Source of the DNA: Heliocidaris tuberculata
Lineage: Eukaryota; Echinodermata; Echinoidea; Camarodonta; Echinometridae
Assembly (NCBI GenBank): GCA_025618425.1
Contig: CM046847.1
Span: 6,789,146 to 6,853,145 of the forward strand
DNA: 64,000 bases
Reading direction: 5' to 3'
Translations under genes and position numbers: made by a program
The notes under the pieces: generated by a model
What the model was told of the DNA's origin: nothing
Seen by the model: only the letters and a program-made list of their open reading frames with translations
The model's database searches: none
Shown: positions 11,580 through 24,172 of the stretch, one piece after another
Numbering within the stretch: the stretch's first letter is position 1
Layout: each line of letters opens with the position of its first letter

Positions 11580-13735
11580 GTCGTGATATATCCTTTAAAA
11601 TAATCTGAATCCTTCTCTTATACTCTTTATGGGTCTACCTGCATAGCTTTTTATAATCACTCTCCCTGTTTCTGTTTTATGTTTCTATTCCTTTCTGTAC
11701 TTCAATCTCGCATAACGTTAGTTTTCGATTTCTGCTGATTTAGCTGAAGATGGAAATTATTGTAATTCTTGCAGACAGCCTCATGATAATAATGGTATGA
11801 TTTCGTACAAATGAAAATGTCACATCAATAAAAGATTGAATTTCCCCCGGCATATCATCCATTATCATGCAAACAGAGTGTCAGTGATCTTTGTTGGTAA
11901 TAATATTGATAATTAATTGGTTTCATCAAAGTATGCCATTCTTCATTCAAAGTTAATAACCTTGATGGTTATGTTCTGTATAATGCAAAACATCTGTAAA
12001 AATTAATCTCGAATCACAATTAAACTAGGACAAGATAAGCTTTCCATGAATCTAAATGTATGTCATTTGATATGTCTTTTTTTTTCTGTACAAAAATGTC
12101 GGGTAAAACCTGGACACTTACCAAAGTGCCCCTATCGTTGAGAAATTCATAACTGGCTTTATCGTGCCCAACTAGAGAAGTATTTTATGTCTTTAGGAAG
12201 AAATGATCAAAATTGGGCAAAACATTACCCAGTTGGACAAAAATGCCCGAAGTTTGTAAGAAATGAAACTTTCCCCAATGATGATCTCTTCTTCTTGAGA
12301 GCAACAAAATTTCATATTATATGCCAAAGAAGTCTGATAATAAATACACCGAAACAGCTCCCCAAAAATAAAGTTTTATGATTTTACCCTTTGACAACAG
12401 ATCATATTTATGGACTAATAACTGAATTGATCATGACTTCTTTTTCAATTTTGCTCCAAGAGTCCTCTAAAGGAATATACAAGAGATGAGCAGGTAATCT
12501 TCCATCCACTCTGGGCTAAGATTTACCTCTTTCTCGACTTCCAGCACGAGTTCAAAACGAAATGCCTATGATTCCAGCAACTAATTTCACACAATAAATC
12601 CACTCAGCTAGCTCCCTATCCTTGTCATTTTCAATCTTATTAGATTAACCTTTTCCAATTGTCGCTTAAGTACATCCCAAGTCATATTTCACCTCTTACA
12701 TGGGTCCACAGTTAGCATCTTCGCAGGCCGAATTTTGATGTATTTGGCTTTCCGCTGCACCTGACATATACCCAGTTCACCCCACAGCTAACTTTTCTCT
12801 TTTTGATCGAAAATCCTCCCATCGGCTCAGGATTTCTTTCGTTGGTCTGAAAATAGCCAGAGAAATAATGCATCTGCATGTGGTGGCTTAGATTTAGTTC
12901 CATGTAAATAACTGGAAATATATTTCTATTAACATCCCGTTGCTTTGCTCAGCTGCGTCTGACATAGCTATTTATCATGGGGTTGCCTAAAATATTGCTC
13001 TTCTCTTTATCAAACATTATCCCGCTTAGAATTTCATTCGCTAATCGTATGAAAATGACATTGGAAAAATGATATACGTCATGGGAGCTTCCCTTGGAAG
13101 AAGAAAAAATACGCATTACATTCAGGCACTTTATCTCGTGCCTCACAGACAGCGAAACATTTCGCCCCCCCCCCCCCCTCTCTCTCTTTCAGAAAACACC
13201 GGATCATATTTAGTACCAAGTGAAGGATTGGGAATGTTTTGTTTAAAATACTGGTGACTTTGGCATTCCTCGACATAGCATCTACGAGATTTATCCTGAT
13301 CCAACTTTTTTCTTCCTTTTTTTTTTCTTGTAACTAAACAGAGCTCTTACGGCTGGGATTTTATCATGCTAATCTCAAAATCAAATGATGTGAATGCTAC
13401 ACTAAAAACCCTTAAGAATATATAAGGCCAGTAAAAACGTCTGCAGTATAGAAAACCGAAGTTCCCTTGTGCAGACAGTTTGTTATCTTATAGAACTTTT
13501 GAGAAGTGCACGATACAGTCTCAATCTAATCTTTGGCATAAGCAGTAGTGCGGATGCGGCTAAGAAAGGATGTTAGCGAAACTTTTATTTTACCTTCTTT
13601 CTCAAACAGCCGTTATAATTGAAGGTTGCTACTTTAATCAATTGATTCATGTTTGTTGCACTGAAAAAAACATTTCCCTCGATATAGCATGTTGCACAAT
13701 CCATACATTCTGTGATCGTCATGGCAACGATCAGA
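11580..13735. other. no recognisable gene
   Basis: Only a C run with TC units at 13164-13188 and a weak direct duplication (parts of 12745-12870 resemble 12950-13080) were seen. Short ORFs do not look conserved. Confidence 0.3.
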
Positions 13736-14085
13736 ACTGAATGATTACTGATTTATCAAATCAAGAAGGAGAATTTGTGTCCAGTACACGAAAACATGTG
13801 CAGCAATCTCGAATGCTGTTATACTACATGAAAATCGTTACGTGAAGTTGATAAGAACAAAAACTTACACTCCTCTCCCACTTATAAAATCTGTGTCCAG
13901 TACATGAAAACGTACTTATGGGCGGTATTCGAATACTGTTACATAGTTGATTTCAAGAGAACAGAACATATTCTCCATATTCTTTCTGATTTGTTAAATC
14001 AAGAAGAATTCGACTATACTTTTGTACTACACAAAAATAATTTGGGATGTAAAATTGATAAGAACCGCATCCCTAGCTCCCTCGG
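13736..14085. repeat. imperfect direct duplication
   Basis: ctgatttatcaaatcaagaa with a following gttgataagaac at 13747-13858 recurs as ctgatttgttaaatcaagaa and attgataagaac at 13987-14065. The phrase tgtccagtacaygaaaac also occurs twice. Old local duplication, non-coding. Confidence 0.5.
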
Positions 14086-14090
14086 ACTCA

Positions 14091-14318
14091 AGGGGCGTAG
14101 TTAGACCATTTTGAATGGGGGGGGGGGGGGTGTATTGGACCGAATTTGCTGAAAAGTTAGCTGAATTTTTTTTCCAACAAAAATGAAAATAGAAAAGGAT
14201 GATCCAATTTTGTGCTTTGCTGATAACCTATAGAGAATCTAAATTTCCAGACAAAAAAAAATTAATAGTGGTTTCACACATCCTCATCTTCACCCCCTTG
14301 CCTCCATCGACGCCCCTA
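14091..14318. mobile_element. AGGGGCGT-ended MITE with poly-G
   Basis: It starts aggggcgtagttagacc with a G run soon after and ends cgacgcccct, so the last eight bases are inverted at the two ends. Similar poly-G-bearing starts occur near 2820, 16840, 24590 and 33630. Non-autonomous. Confidence 0.5.
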
Positions 14319-15105
14319 GATAGGTTATTCTTATTTCATTTATCTAAAACTAGAATATAAGTTCCATGGAAACATGACATGAGAAGTGGTTGGCATAAAA
14401 TTCCTTTGACGAAGGGATAAACTTCATCGAAAGGAAGAAGCGTATTTTGCATGCATTAGAGTTTCTCCCTCCAGCGCTTCTTGCATGTTGCCTCCCAATC
14501 TCTTCCATTTTTTTTTTGTGTGTGTGTGATTCTTCTCTCAGCTCGCCTTTCCCTTCCTCGCATCGCAAGCCACTCTCAAAAACTAATTGCCCATACCGTC
14601 TTCGTTTCACTGAATGCGCCAGACGATTATCTTTCTCCCGAGGATGACATTGAAAATATAATTGCGGTAACTGATAGAAAATGGGTCTATAAAAGAGGAT
14701 CACGAACATATTATGGGGCTAGAAAAGCCGTTAAAAGAGGTAAATGGTATGAAATAGTGCAGGAACCCATTTCTGAAGGTTTTTAATGACAGCAAAGGTA
14801 ATATAAAGAAATACACTTTATGTAATGATGGGTTAAAAGATTGAAAGGAGTAATATAAGTACAAAGCTTACTACCAACGTCTAAAAACAATAACGCAATA
14901 TTGACGTCTCTAAGTGCTCTACACATGTCTATTGGGTCACCGAAGCAACGATAAGGAAATAAATTTTACCTAATGCTATAGGTTAACACATTGATATTAG
15001 TAATAATCGGGATATCGCTTAAATTTCAACGTCTTTAACCTCTTATTATTATCTCGGTCATCTGATTCATTCACGCACACACAATGTGTGTACCATCTCC
15101 GCCCC
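14319..15105. other. no recognisable feature
   Basis: A 101-codon frame at 14481-14786 shows no recognisable motif and overlaps pyrimidine-rich sequence. It is not called as a gene. Confidence 0.3.
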
Positions 15106-15302
15106 CTGGGGAGTATTCATCCCACATACGGTCATCGTGAGGGCTTATTCAATCACAATTGCTTTTGGCAATTTTCTCTCTAGGGTATGAAGTGACAAAG
15201 TTAGGCTGATGTCTGGACAAAGACCTGAGTGCCGTACTGGGGCTAGAACCAAAGACCTTCGAATCTCCAATCAAGTGATCAAACCACTCGACTAGTAATC
15301 AT
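15106..15302 (-). mobile_element. tRNA-derived SINE
   Basis: On the minus strand a tRNA-like head shows a box-A-like tagtcgagtggtttgatc and a box-B-like ggttctagcccc, then a body with cggcactcaggtctttgtcc. The box spacing and a leucine/serine-like long variable region suggest a tRNA-derived SINE rather than a working tRNA. Confidence 0.55.
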
Positions 15303-17633
15303 GAAAATTGACGGAGCGATAAAAATTGAAAATTTTAGATTAAAAAAATCAAAAAAACTAATGTACAAATATTGACCAGAACAAACTTATGTCCTCATAT
15401 TGCTGACCAGGGTAAAGCAACTGACACCGAATTGCTTTAAGTGAACCATGTGATCGATATACAAAAATAATAAGACTTTAAATATCATATGGGGAGAGTT
15501 GAGTGAACTCCATCATAAGAATGCCAAGAACCAATATCAATCAATTTCCGTTCATCCTGTAAACTTTAAAAACACGTAAAACGCCTTCACCAAACCACCA
15601 CCAGGCAATTTCGCACTCTCACGATTACTGATGTTGCGTTCTTACCTTTTAAAATCAGACGACAAGGCAAAACGCACTATGATGAAAAGGGACGAGAATT
15701 TCAAATCAACAGATCTAATCCATTATCAAGTCACTGTTTCATCTGGCTAAAATCGCAACGCCAAGAATCCCTCAAGATGGAAATACAGATGATAACTTCA
15801 AAATTATGCCGTGAAATGATTCAAAGAAAAGCATCCGAAACAACATGTCACAAGGAAGCACCAGTTACATGACGGAGGGGACACGAATTTTGCAGGTTGC
15901 CGCGCTTTATGAAACTTTGTGTAATATTTCGACTCCCGAATGTGCGCGCTATTGTTATCAGACAGTATATAGCGCGCCTCAGGTTTAATCGCTTAATTCA
16001 ATCGTCTGTGCGAAATGCAATTAGCGAATGTCATAATATACCTATCTCCTCGGGGAAAGACAATTATCATTTTCAGAAAATAACCACAAAAGAAGCTTTT
16101 ACTTTATATTTATAGACTTAATTTGACTTGAAGGGTTTATTTGTCCGTATACAGAAGACAATGTCTAATTTATTGTTGTGTTAGTATCATTTTGGGATAT
16201 ATTTAGGAGTTATATGCTCGTGTTGAGGTTTGTGCTTTTTCCAAGAAAGTTATTTTATATATAGATCCACATTCATTTGATTCATTCATTTCAGTGGGAA
16301 CAGTTCGCATCGTATCCTTATCAATTCATTGGTCTGTAATAGTAATAAGTATCATTGCGGAGACCAGAAGTATGCCAGTTTGTCCCGCCCCCCCCCCCCA
16401 CACACACACACCTTTTACTAAATGGACCTCATCTTCATAAGGTATACTCTCCATTCCTAATTCCTTCTGTAAACGTATACAACGACAGAGCAACAAAAAA
16501 TGGAAAATAGTTGCCCCAGAAACAAAGTGGCTTGACGGAAAATCGAACATAATGCATTAGTAAATCAACAATGTAAACCAACAATATGTATATTTGCTTT
16601 AAATGTTTAAGTACCAAGTAATCAGATTGAGTGGTATATAAGTAGATTAGAAGGAGAGACTAATCCATAACATAATATTTTTAACCTTTGATAAGATCGC
16701 GTTAATAATGAACGGTATATTCGTGGTGGTTATCCATTATCCGACATTTCCCCGTGGCGGAGATTGTGCATCAAACGACTTTTCTTCTTCCTCCCGCCCT
16801 TTCTGTTTTCGTGTCCCGTCTGTACGAGTGGCATATCCAGAAATTGATTAGGGGCCGGGGGAGGGGGGGGGGGCGTAACCATACTCTACTGGAGGAGCTT
16901 ATATGTATTTAATGCCCATTTATTTCATGCTCAAATCTGGAAATTATTAGCAAATTTTGCAGAACTAACTTTTCATTTAGATCATAGTTTTTATTGGACA
17001 AACTTTGCCCAAGTTTTGTATAAAACTGTCTGATCTTGTTTGGACGCATGAATCACCCTCGTGTTGGGTATCTTTTCTACCCAGCATTTGTAATTTTAAC
17101 ACTGAAGAGGCGAACATAGGTTTCCCTCTATGCTGAATGCCATCTTAAAGCGGGAATGAAAAAGAAGTTTACATACTATTTGATTAATTTCACGTTTCTG
17201 CATGCCTCCGTAGTTATTAACAGGGTGTGAAAAGCATGCAGTAAAAACAAATAATTATTGTAACGAATACAATGAAACGCGGAACTTTGATGAAATGGTA
17301 CCTATGTAATCGGTATTGTGTTTCTCAACGACTTGAGTGTAATTTAATGAAAAAAATCCCCACTGGGCTACATTGTGATACATGACTTTGTATATCCTAT
17401 CATCGAATTCCAAATAGGTCTAGAATAACTATTTTCTCATTTCAAATTTATGAAAATAATGATAATATACTGCTAAGCTTGAATTGGACATTGTCGATCT
17501 GGAGTGAAAGAGGTACCATGAATACTAATTTTTTATTAATTGCCATATGGAATACAATATTTCAAACATACAATCCAAAATGCAGTATAGCTTGTGCATA
17601 TTCATGTCACCCCCTCCCCCCCAAAAAAAAAAA

Positions 17634-17665
<32 letters not shown>

Positions 17666-18021
17666 ACAAAACCCAGCAAGCAAACAAACAAATAGAATAA
17701 AAATTGATGGATATTGGTTACATGAAGTTATAGTAGTATAAAGAAGTATTGTCCTGATATGCTTCGCACCTTTATGGACTGGTCGAAACCAATTGGTTTT
17801 ATGAAGAAATCAATCTCTCCAAAACATTTTCATTGCAACATTAAGGACATTTGAAACGACTCGCCCGCTTTACTTCCCCTTTACTTCCCTTTACGTCGCT
17901 TAAATTGTAACGACCACCTACATCTCTCCGGAACCAGCCAATCAGCATTCACCTTTCAACGCAATACAAATGAAACCTTGCTGCTGATTGGAAGATACTG
18001 AGCATGCTGAGGGAGCGATAT
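15303..18021. other. no recognisable gene; simple repeats
   Basis: It contains a C run with CA units at 16387-16411, a poly-G at 16859-16874 and an A/AAAAC repeat at 17622-17671. Nothing coding was supported. Confidence 0.4.
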
Positions 18022-18112
18022 ACGTCAGTTACACCGCAAGACCGTAACCGACAAAATATTGGCCATTCGCGGTAATGTAATCTTTTTGTTCGATCTTTTG
18101 TCGGTGTAGCTG
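18022..18112 (+). mobile_element. short MITE, TCACACCG family, copy 3
   Basis: cgtcagttacaccgcaagac, ttggccattcgcggtaatgt and gtcggtgtagctga match the family order seen at 299-432 and 5515-5640. It is shorter and more diverged than copies 2 and 4. Confidence 0.5.
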
Positions 18113-19033
18113 AGGTATTCGGAGCCAGCAGCCGATCCTAACTTTTCGTGCAGTGGGTAAGCCGTGCAATTAGGAGACATCAAGTGTGTCACTATAAAAT
18201 CAAGTAGGTCTGTGCAATCATTATTGAGTATTCGAAGTAGGTCTATTTGGCCATTATTGAGTACCCGAACTAGGCAGATGTACGACACAATAAAAACCGA
18301 TGAAGCTTTTACGTTCCTGCGCACCCGTTTTCAATTTTCATTAAATCCCATCTTATAATATAAATAATCTTCTTCAAAACGTAATAACGAATGCAGCAAA
18401 CAATTATCGGTACATATAACCCTATAACGCAGATATATAAAACCTGTAACAAATCTAATATCCGTACGCATAAATCATTGTGCAAATCTGATGACTTAAT
18501 GCACGTCATATTTCATTCAAATTAAATTAGGAGCTGAGGCATCATGACAAAAAGTATCAGTTTACGAGTATGTCTCTCTAGAAGAGAGTAGAACGATTTT
18601 TGTTGTTGAAAGAATAATACGCTTAAGGACATTTCATTTCAAAACATCTACATAACCATCCCGAACTATTATTGTCATACAAGATTATCCAGCGGTTTCC
18701 CGCTACAAATGTTTCAAAACTAACATTTTTTTTTACTTCAGGCTATCCGTTGGCACATTCATTCATGATCATCACCTCTCATTACGAAGATTTTTTTTTT
18801 TTTTTGATGGTACGCATCGGTTGATTCAGACGAAAAAAAGGGATAAAATGTTGCTTTAACTTTGTAAATTATTCCTAGATGCCAGTTCCCAAACAACAAT
18901 GTCTTGATGAATTGCTGAATTCTGCGAAGATTAAATTGTATTATTAAGGTTTGTGTCGCAAGGCATTGTGGGGTATATGCCATCATCATGAGCGTATTTC
19001 CACAAATTCTTATCAAAACGCATGCATGCATTT
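18113..19033. other. no recognisable feature
   Basis: A+T-rich sequence with no supported gene or repeat. Confidence 0.3.
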
Positions 19034-19195
19034 CAATTCAAATCAATTCAAATTAACATTTATTTTCGTCAATCACTTTTGTTGAAATTTAACATTTGTT
19101 CACATAGTACAATATAATATAAAGTAATCAATAATTTATAATCAAATAACTTTAAATACAAGGAAGAAGGCGCGAATCCCAGTAAGCTTACACTT
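19034..19195 (-). mobile_element. LINE 3' tail
   Basis: Read on the minus strand it ends aataaatgttaatttgaatt with further TTGAATTGAA units. The same tail grammar is present at 26073-26530, 30150-30430 and 53611-53830. No coding part remains. Confidence 0.5.
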
Positions 19196-19246
19196 GTAAC
19201 GGGTACGCCTGAGGACACGTGACAAACTTTTTCTTTGCCCTCAGAA

Positions 19247-19700
19247 AGTTCTTGAATTGAAAAAGGGATTTCTATTACCGTGAAATTGTGATCAAGAAAA
19301 TACCTCTAAGCTGTCTCTTTGGTTAATGGAAATCGCTGAAGACATATCTGGGACATCTGGAAATGAAAAGTGTTTTTACTTCATTCCAAGATCATACGAC
19401 TCCCTTTGTGGCTTCGTTAGTTCAACAAAATTGACGCGCGTAATGAAATTAAGTCTCACATTTTCGCATCATTTGCGATCTTTTAACATGTTTAATGGAA
19501 TAGTTATCAGTGGACCAGTTTTCATCTAAAAATAAACATGATATATTCTTTCCCAAGAGTAAAGAAGATCCCTTTTTAAAATCCTGTGATGGATTTTTAT
19601 TGTACTCGGTTCGAAAAATACAAAAGGACACATCTCTCAGCTCATTTATTTGTTCGACAGATTTTTCTTTTTCTTTAAATTTTCTTCTAAATGGTGACGA
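19247..19700. repeat. duplicated block D (partner of 22738-23190)
   Basis: agttcttgaattgaaaaagg and tctattaccgtgaaattgtg recur at 22738 with scattered substitutions and small indels across about 450 bp. No conserved reading frame spans the two copies, so the block is probably non-coding. Confidence 0.75.
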
Positions 19701-19984
19701 CTACTGTAGTTGATGTTGAATGTGATCTTACGATGTCAATTTTTATTTATAGAGCCCTGCAAATGATAATATATTATACCTTTGACATTTTGATGATTTT
19801 AGTAGTATCAATTCGATCTCGACACGTAATTATAGATAATAATAAATAACATTTATAAAATATAATAATACAATAATAAAGAATTGGAAAATACACTCTT
19901 CTCTGTCATGTCTATGGAATATAAAAAGAGTTAAAATACAGACTGCTCTAAAAAGTAGAGTCATGTTATTTATAATGTATAGAA

Positions 19985-20041
19985 AGAGAGATGAGATGGA
20001 AAGAGAGAGGAAGAGAGAGGAGGCAGAGAGAGGGGGAGATG

Positions 20042-20086
<45 letters not shown>
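19985..20086. repeat. (GA)n microsatellite
   Basis: Purine-rich GA and GAGAGAT units, with a pure GA run at 20050-20084. Confidence 0.95.
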
Positions 20087-20087
<1 letters not shown>

Positions 20088-20635
20088 GGGGATGAAGATT
20101 TTGTTGTTGATGTATACATTCCTATGACTAAAGGGCATCTATTTAAAACAGCTATAAGCGAGCGGAAGAGTCATGAAAGCTCACAAAAAGAGCATCTTAA
20201 TGTCTCGCTTCTCATTTTATTTCATGACCACTTTGGCTCGCTTCTCCAGACGAGATAAATGACGCGCGAAACATTACGAAAAAAATTCACGAGATTGCAG
20301 CGATGACATTATAGTCTCTGAAAAATGATGCTTTAAAGTGCACTGTTTGAGTTCGGGTCCTCATCAATTTCTAAAGATTTGGGGAAGGAGATGATGCACG
20401 AGGGATTGTCACAAATGGTGGCGAGCACTGATGCGTCAAGAAATAGTTTCCATCTGTATCATTCCGTCATAATAAAGGACCCTCTCCCAATCAGGGATTT
20501 GGGACATCGGAACTGAGATATATCTCGGAACACTATCTTGACTATTATACCTGTTATGTTCTCCTTTGAAAGTGCACGGGAGTTCATCACAAGAGTTTTG
20601 AATTCTCCTTGATCTCGAGAAGTCTGTGCCATTAT

Positions 20636-20771
20636 ACATACCCCAGTCACATCAACGAGACCGACTCCAGAACGATAGCAGACCGAACAAAAACTTACGT
20701 TACCCCGAATGGCCAAGAATCGGTCGGTTTAGAGTCGGTCTGGAGTCAGGCTGGCGGTGTGACTAAGGTCT
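20636..20771 (-). mobile_element. short MITE, TCACACCG family, copy 4
   Basis: On the minus strand it reads ttagtcacaccgccagcc, then gattcttggccattcgggg, then tttttgttcggtct, and closes gttgatgtgactgggg. It is the closest relative of the copy at 5515-5640. Confidence 0.6.
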
Positions 20772-20819
20772 TATATAGTGCCATCAATGTGGTTATATTG
20801 ATACCTATTTTGATGTTTA

Positions 20820-21360
20820 TCTCCTCTCTCTCCCTCTTTTTCTCTTTCTCTTTCACTCTCCCACCTTCTGTATCTGTGTATCTATTACCCTCTTCTGTTT
20901 GTCTGCATGTTTCCATATCTCTCTATCCCTGTCTGCGTCTTCTTCCAACTCCTCTTCTCTCGTTCTCTTTTTATCCGTCTCACTCTCTTTCGTATTCCTG
21001 ATTTATATATATGTACCCCTTGCTCTGTTTCCACATCTCTCCTACCCCTTCGATACACATTTGTCCGTCTCCCATCCCTCCCTCCCTCCCCCCCCCCCCT
21101 TTCTCTCTCCTTCGGCACTTACTTCTAAATCCATAACTGACCAAAAGTGCCATTCCGTTGACGTTAATTTTTGTCTGATGGGCCTTAACCCTGACTTCAT
21201 TATCAAAGCCCGATTAAGCTTTCGTGTTTTCGAACATCCACCCCTTTGCTCTCGCTCCCCTCCCTCTCCCTCCATCTCTCTCTCTCTCTCTCTCTCTCAT
21301 CCATTCTCTTTCTATCTCTCTTTCCTCATCCCCTTCCTTTTCTTCAAGATCTACTTCACG
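20820..21360. repeat. polypyrimidine region
   Basis: Long C/T-rich stretches (20821-21110 and 21236-21340) contain TC microsatellite and C runs. Overlapping frames of up to 172 codons on the plus strand are Ser/Leu/Phe-rich artefacts. Confidence 0.85.
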
Positions 21361-22205
21361 CAACAAGAAACGACTGCACTTTTACGTCGTTCCTCTTGTA
21401 ATGCTCCCCTTCATTAACCGATGAAATCTCATTAGCATTGAGTTAATTCACGGGAGGTGCGTACCACATTCTATCCCTATTTGATCAAGCAGCCATCTAT
21501 TTTCGTCATGAACTACATCGCTTTTATACGTGGTGCGACATTTGATATCATTTAGGGAGACTAAATTGAATCAAGTATCATCCGTGTTATCAATATTTAT
21601 GAAGGGATGGCAAAGATCATACCACGGGTTGATTCTGGCTCTGTGCTCAGTGTCAGCGTCATAACGTCATTATCGAATTAAGCCCGCTGCACACGAGGCG
21701 TTATTCTACTACCGCCAATAACTCCCACGGACTGTTCAATTCAGCAGAATACATGCCACAGTAAACAGTAAACAATAGGCCCTTACAGACATTGACGGCT
21801 CCGCCCGAGTTATTACACAAAATGTTCAGTAAGCACTCATTGGTTTGTGTACATTGTTAGACCATTGTTCTGTCGAAAGTCGATCTTCGAAAAAATCCGA
21901 AACCGTTCGCTGGGCCATCGCAGCCCTTCTTCAAAGGGTTACGGATGTGGCTATAAATAGCACCTGGACATGTCATGCCTGCTCTGTGTATTTATGTACA
22001 TGAACGTCCTTGAATGGTAGCTTTTGTGTCCCATTATTATTTCGGACGATCGATTAATGCCGATTTGCTGATATTTCTTAACTCTGATAAAAATGCTGGA
22101 GATCTTATTACACCCATTGTAAAGTGGAAAATAGAACAACAGTTGATTGACATTACTGGCATATTCCAAGAATTGCAAATAAAGAATAAATCATTTCAAT
22201 CTATA
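21361..22205. other. no recognisable feature
   Basis: No supported gene. The stretch 21670-21790 has a moderate base composition unlike the flanks but no motif could be named. Confidence 0.3.
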
Positions 22206-22735
22206 GTAGAAATAATGCTTTCAGTCAACTTATGTTTCGGCGAAATGCATCCTGCCAAGCAAATAGGATCTGATTCATCACCGTAAACATATAAATTTCT
22301 TTTATACAATGCAGTAATGGAATAATTCTGTAGCGTCAAGTAATGATGTTTTTCCAATCGAGTACCCTTCCCCCCCCCAAAAAAAAAAATAAATAAATAA
22401 AATGAATAAAAAATAAGTGTGTTTATTGAGATTACTGTCCGGGGAAGGGATCCAACGTATAAGAAGAATATTTACATGATTAAAAAACATAAAGCTTTTA
22501 ATATGAAATGATTTTGTTGCTCTTTCAAAGGGGCATTGCTATCGCTATTTTTAAAAAAAAGAAGAAAGAAAGAAAAACACAGAAATTGAGGAAATTTTTA
22601 TGTTTTCTTGGCACATGTTGCTTTCTTGTCGACGAGTATTGTCTAGAATTGTCTTCATTCACAATATTCTATCGACACCTATAAGGTTGAACTATGTGTT
22701 CATTATTCTAGAGATTGTATCATTACCCTCACTAA
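22206..22735. repeat. duplicated block A
   Basis: It contains gtttcggcgaaatg-atcctgcca, ctgtagcgtcaagtaat, gggatccaacgtataag and caaaggggcattgc in that order. These recur at 23190-23560 and, from the third motif on, at 23845-24172. Confidence 0.75.
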
Positions 22736-22737
22736 GA

Positions 22738-23190
22738 AAGTTCTTGCATTGAAAAAGGGATTTCTATTACCGTGAAAGTGTGATCAAGAAAATATCTCTA
22801 AGCTGTCTCTTCGGTTCATGGAAATCGCTGAAAACACATCTGGGACATTTGAAAATGCATAGCGATATTAGTTCATTCCATAAGATCATACGACTTTCTT
22901 TGTGGCTTCGTCAGTTCACCAAAATTGACACCCGTAAAGAAATTAAGTCTCACATTTTCGCATCATTCGCGATCTTTTAATGGAATAGTTATCAGTTGGC
23001 CAGTTTTCATTTAAAAATAAACGTCATTCGCTCTGACTAAAGGATATTCTTTCCTAAGAGTAAAGAAGATCTCCCATTTTAAATTCATGCGATGGATTTT
23101 TACTGAATTCGGTTTGAACAATACAAAAGGACAAATTTTTCAGCTCATTTATTATTTTGTTCTTTAAAATTTTCTTCTGAATGGTGACGA
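22738..23190. repeat. duplicated block E (partner of 19247-19700)
   Basis: Colinear with 19247-19700 over about 450 bp, with stretches such as aattaagtctcacattttcg identical in both. It directly adjoins block B, as if one larger unit (E+B) had been duplicated. Confidence 0.75.
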
Positions 23191-23560
23191 AATAATGCTT
23201 TTAGTCAATTTACGTTTCGGCGAAATGGATCCTGCCAACCGAATAGGATTTAATTCATCACTGTAAAAAGATACATAATTCTGTAGCGTCAAGTAATAAT
23301 GTTTTCCAGTCGAGCACACTTTCAAAAAAAAAATTGAGATGTTGCTGAGATTACTTTCCGGAGAGGGGATCCAACGTGTAAGAAGAATGTTTACATGATT
23401 TAAAAACATATTTTATGAAATAATTCTGTTGTTCTTTCAAAGGGGCATTGCAATAACTATCTTGATTAGGGGACGTGGGACTAAATTTGCCCCCTTAAAA
23501 AAAGATAGAAAGAACAACACAGAAATTGGGGATATTTTTATGGTTTCTCAGTTTGTCAAG
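23190..23560. repeat. duplicated block B
   Basis: Shares gtttcggcgaaatggatcct, ctgtagcgtcaagtaataat and caaaggggcattgcaataac with blocks A and C. Its aggggacgtgggactaaatt phrase is shared with block C but not A. Confidence 0.75.
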
Positions 23561-23844
23561 TGCACGAGATTAAGGTAAGATTTTTTTTTCTCTGTTAAAT
23601 CTGTATCAATTCACGTTGCACAAAAGGTGATCACTATTTCTTTATATGTATCATTACCCCCCCCCCCGCTCTCCCCCTCTCTCTTCTCTTTTTTCTCCAT
23701 TTTAATCCCCCCCCCCCCCATCTCTCTGAATCCAAATGGCAATAATAATACTATTATGAAATTTGTGTATTTCTGCGAATATAAATAGCAATCATTTTGT
23801 TATATAGGAAGAAATAATTAAGATGATAAAATGTCTAAATACAT

Positions 23845-24172
23845 ACTGAGATTACTTTCCGGGAGGGGATCCATCGTATAAGGAGAATGTTTACAGGATT
23901 TAAAAACATAGTTTATGAAATAATTCTGATGCTCTTTCAAAGGGGCATTGCAATAACTATCTTATTTAGGGGACGTGGGACTAAATTTGCCCCCTTAAAA
24001 AAAATAGAAAGAAAAACACAGAAATTGGGGACATTTTTATGGTTTCTTAGCACACGTTGCTTTCTTGTGGACGAGTATTGTCTAGTACTGTCTTCATTCA
24101 CAATATTCTGTCGACACTTATAAAGATGAACTATGTGCGCATTATTCAAAAGATCGTATCATAAGCCTCACC
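23845..24172. repeat. duplicated block C
   Basis: tgagattactttccgggagg through gacgagtattgtctagtact matches the second half of block A and most of block B. The 23640-23720 spacer has two poly-C runs. Confidence 0.75.

Noticed and set aside
14481..14786. 101-codon ORF as a small secreted protein
   Set aside because: The hydrophobic start is pyrimidine-rich simple sequence and no family is recognised.
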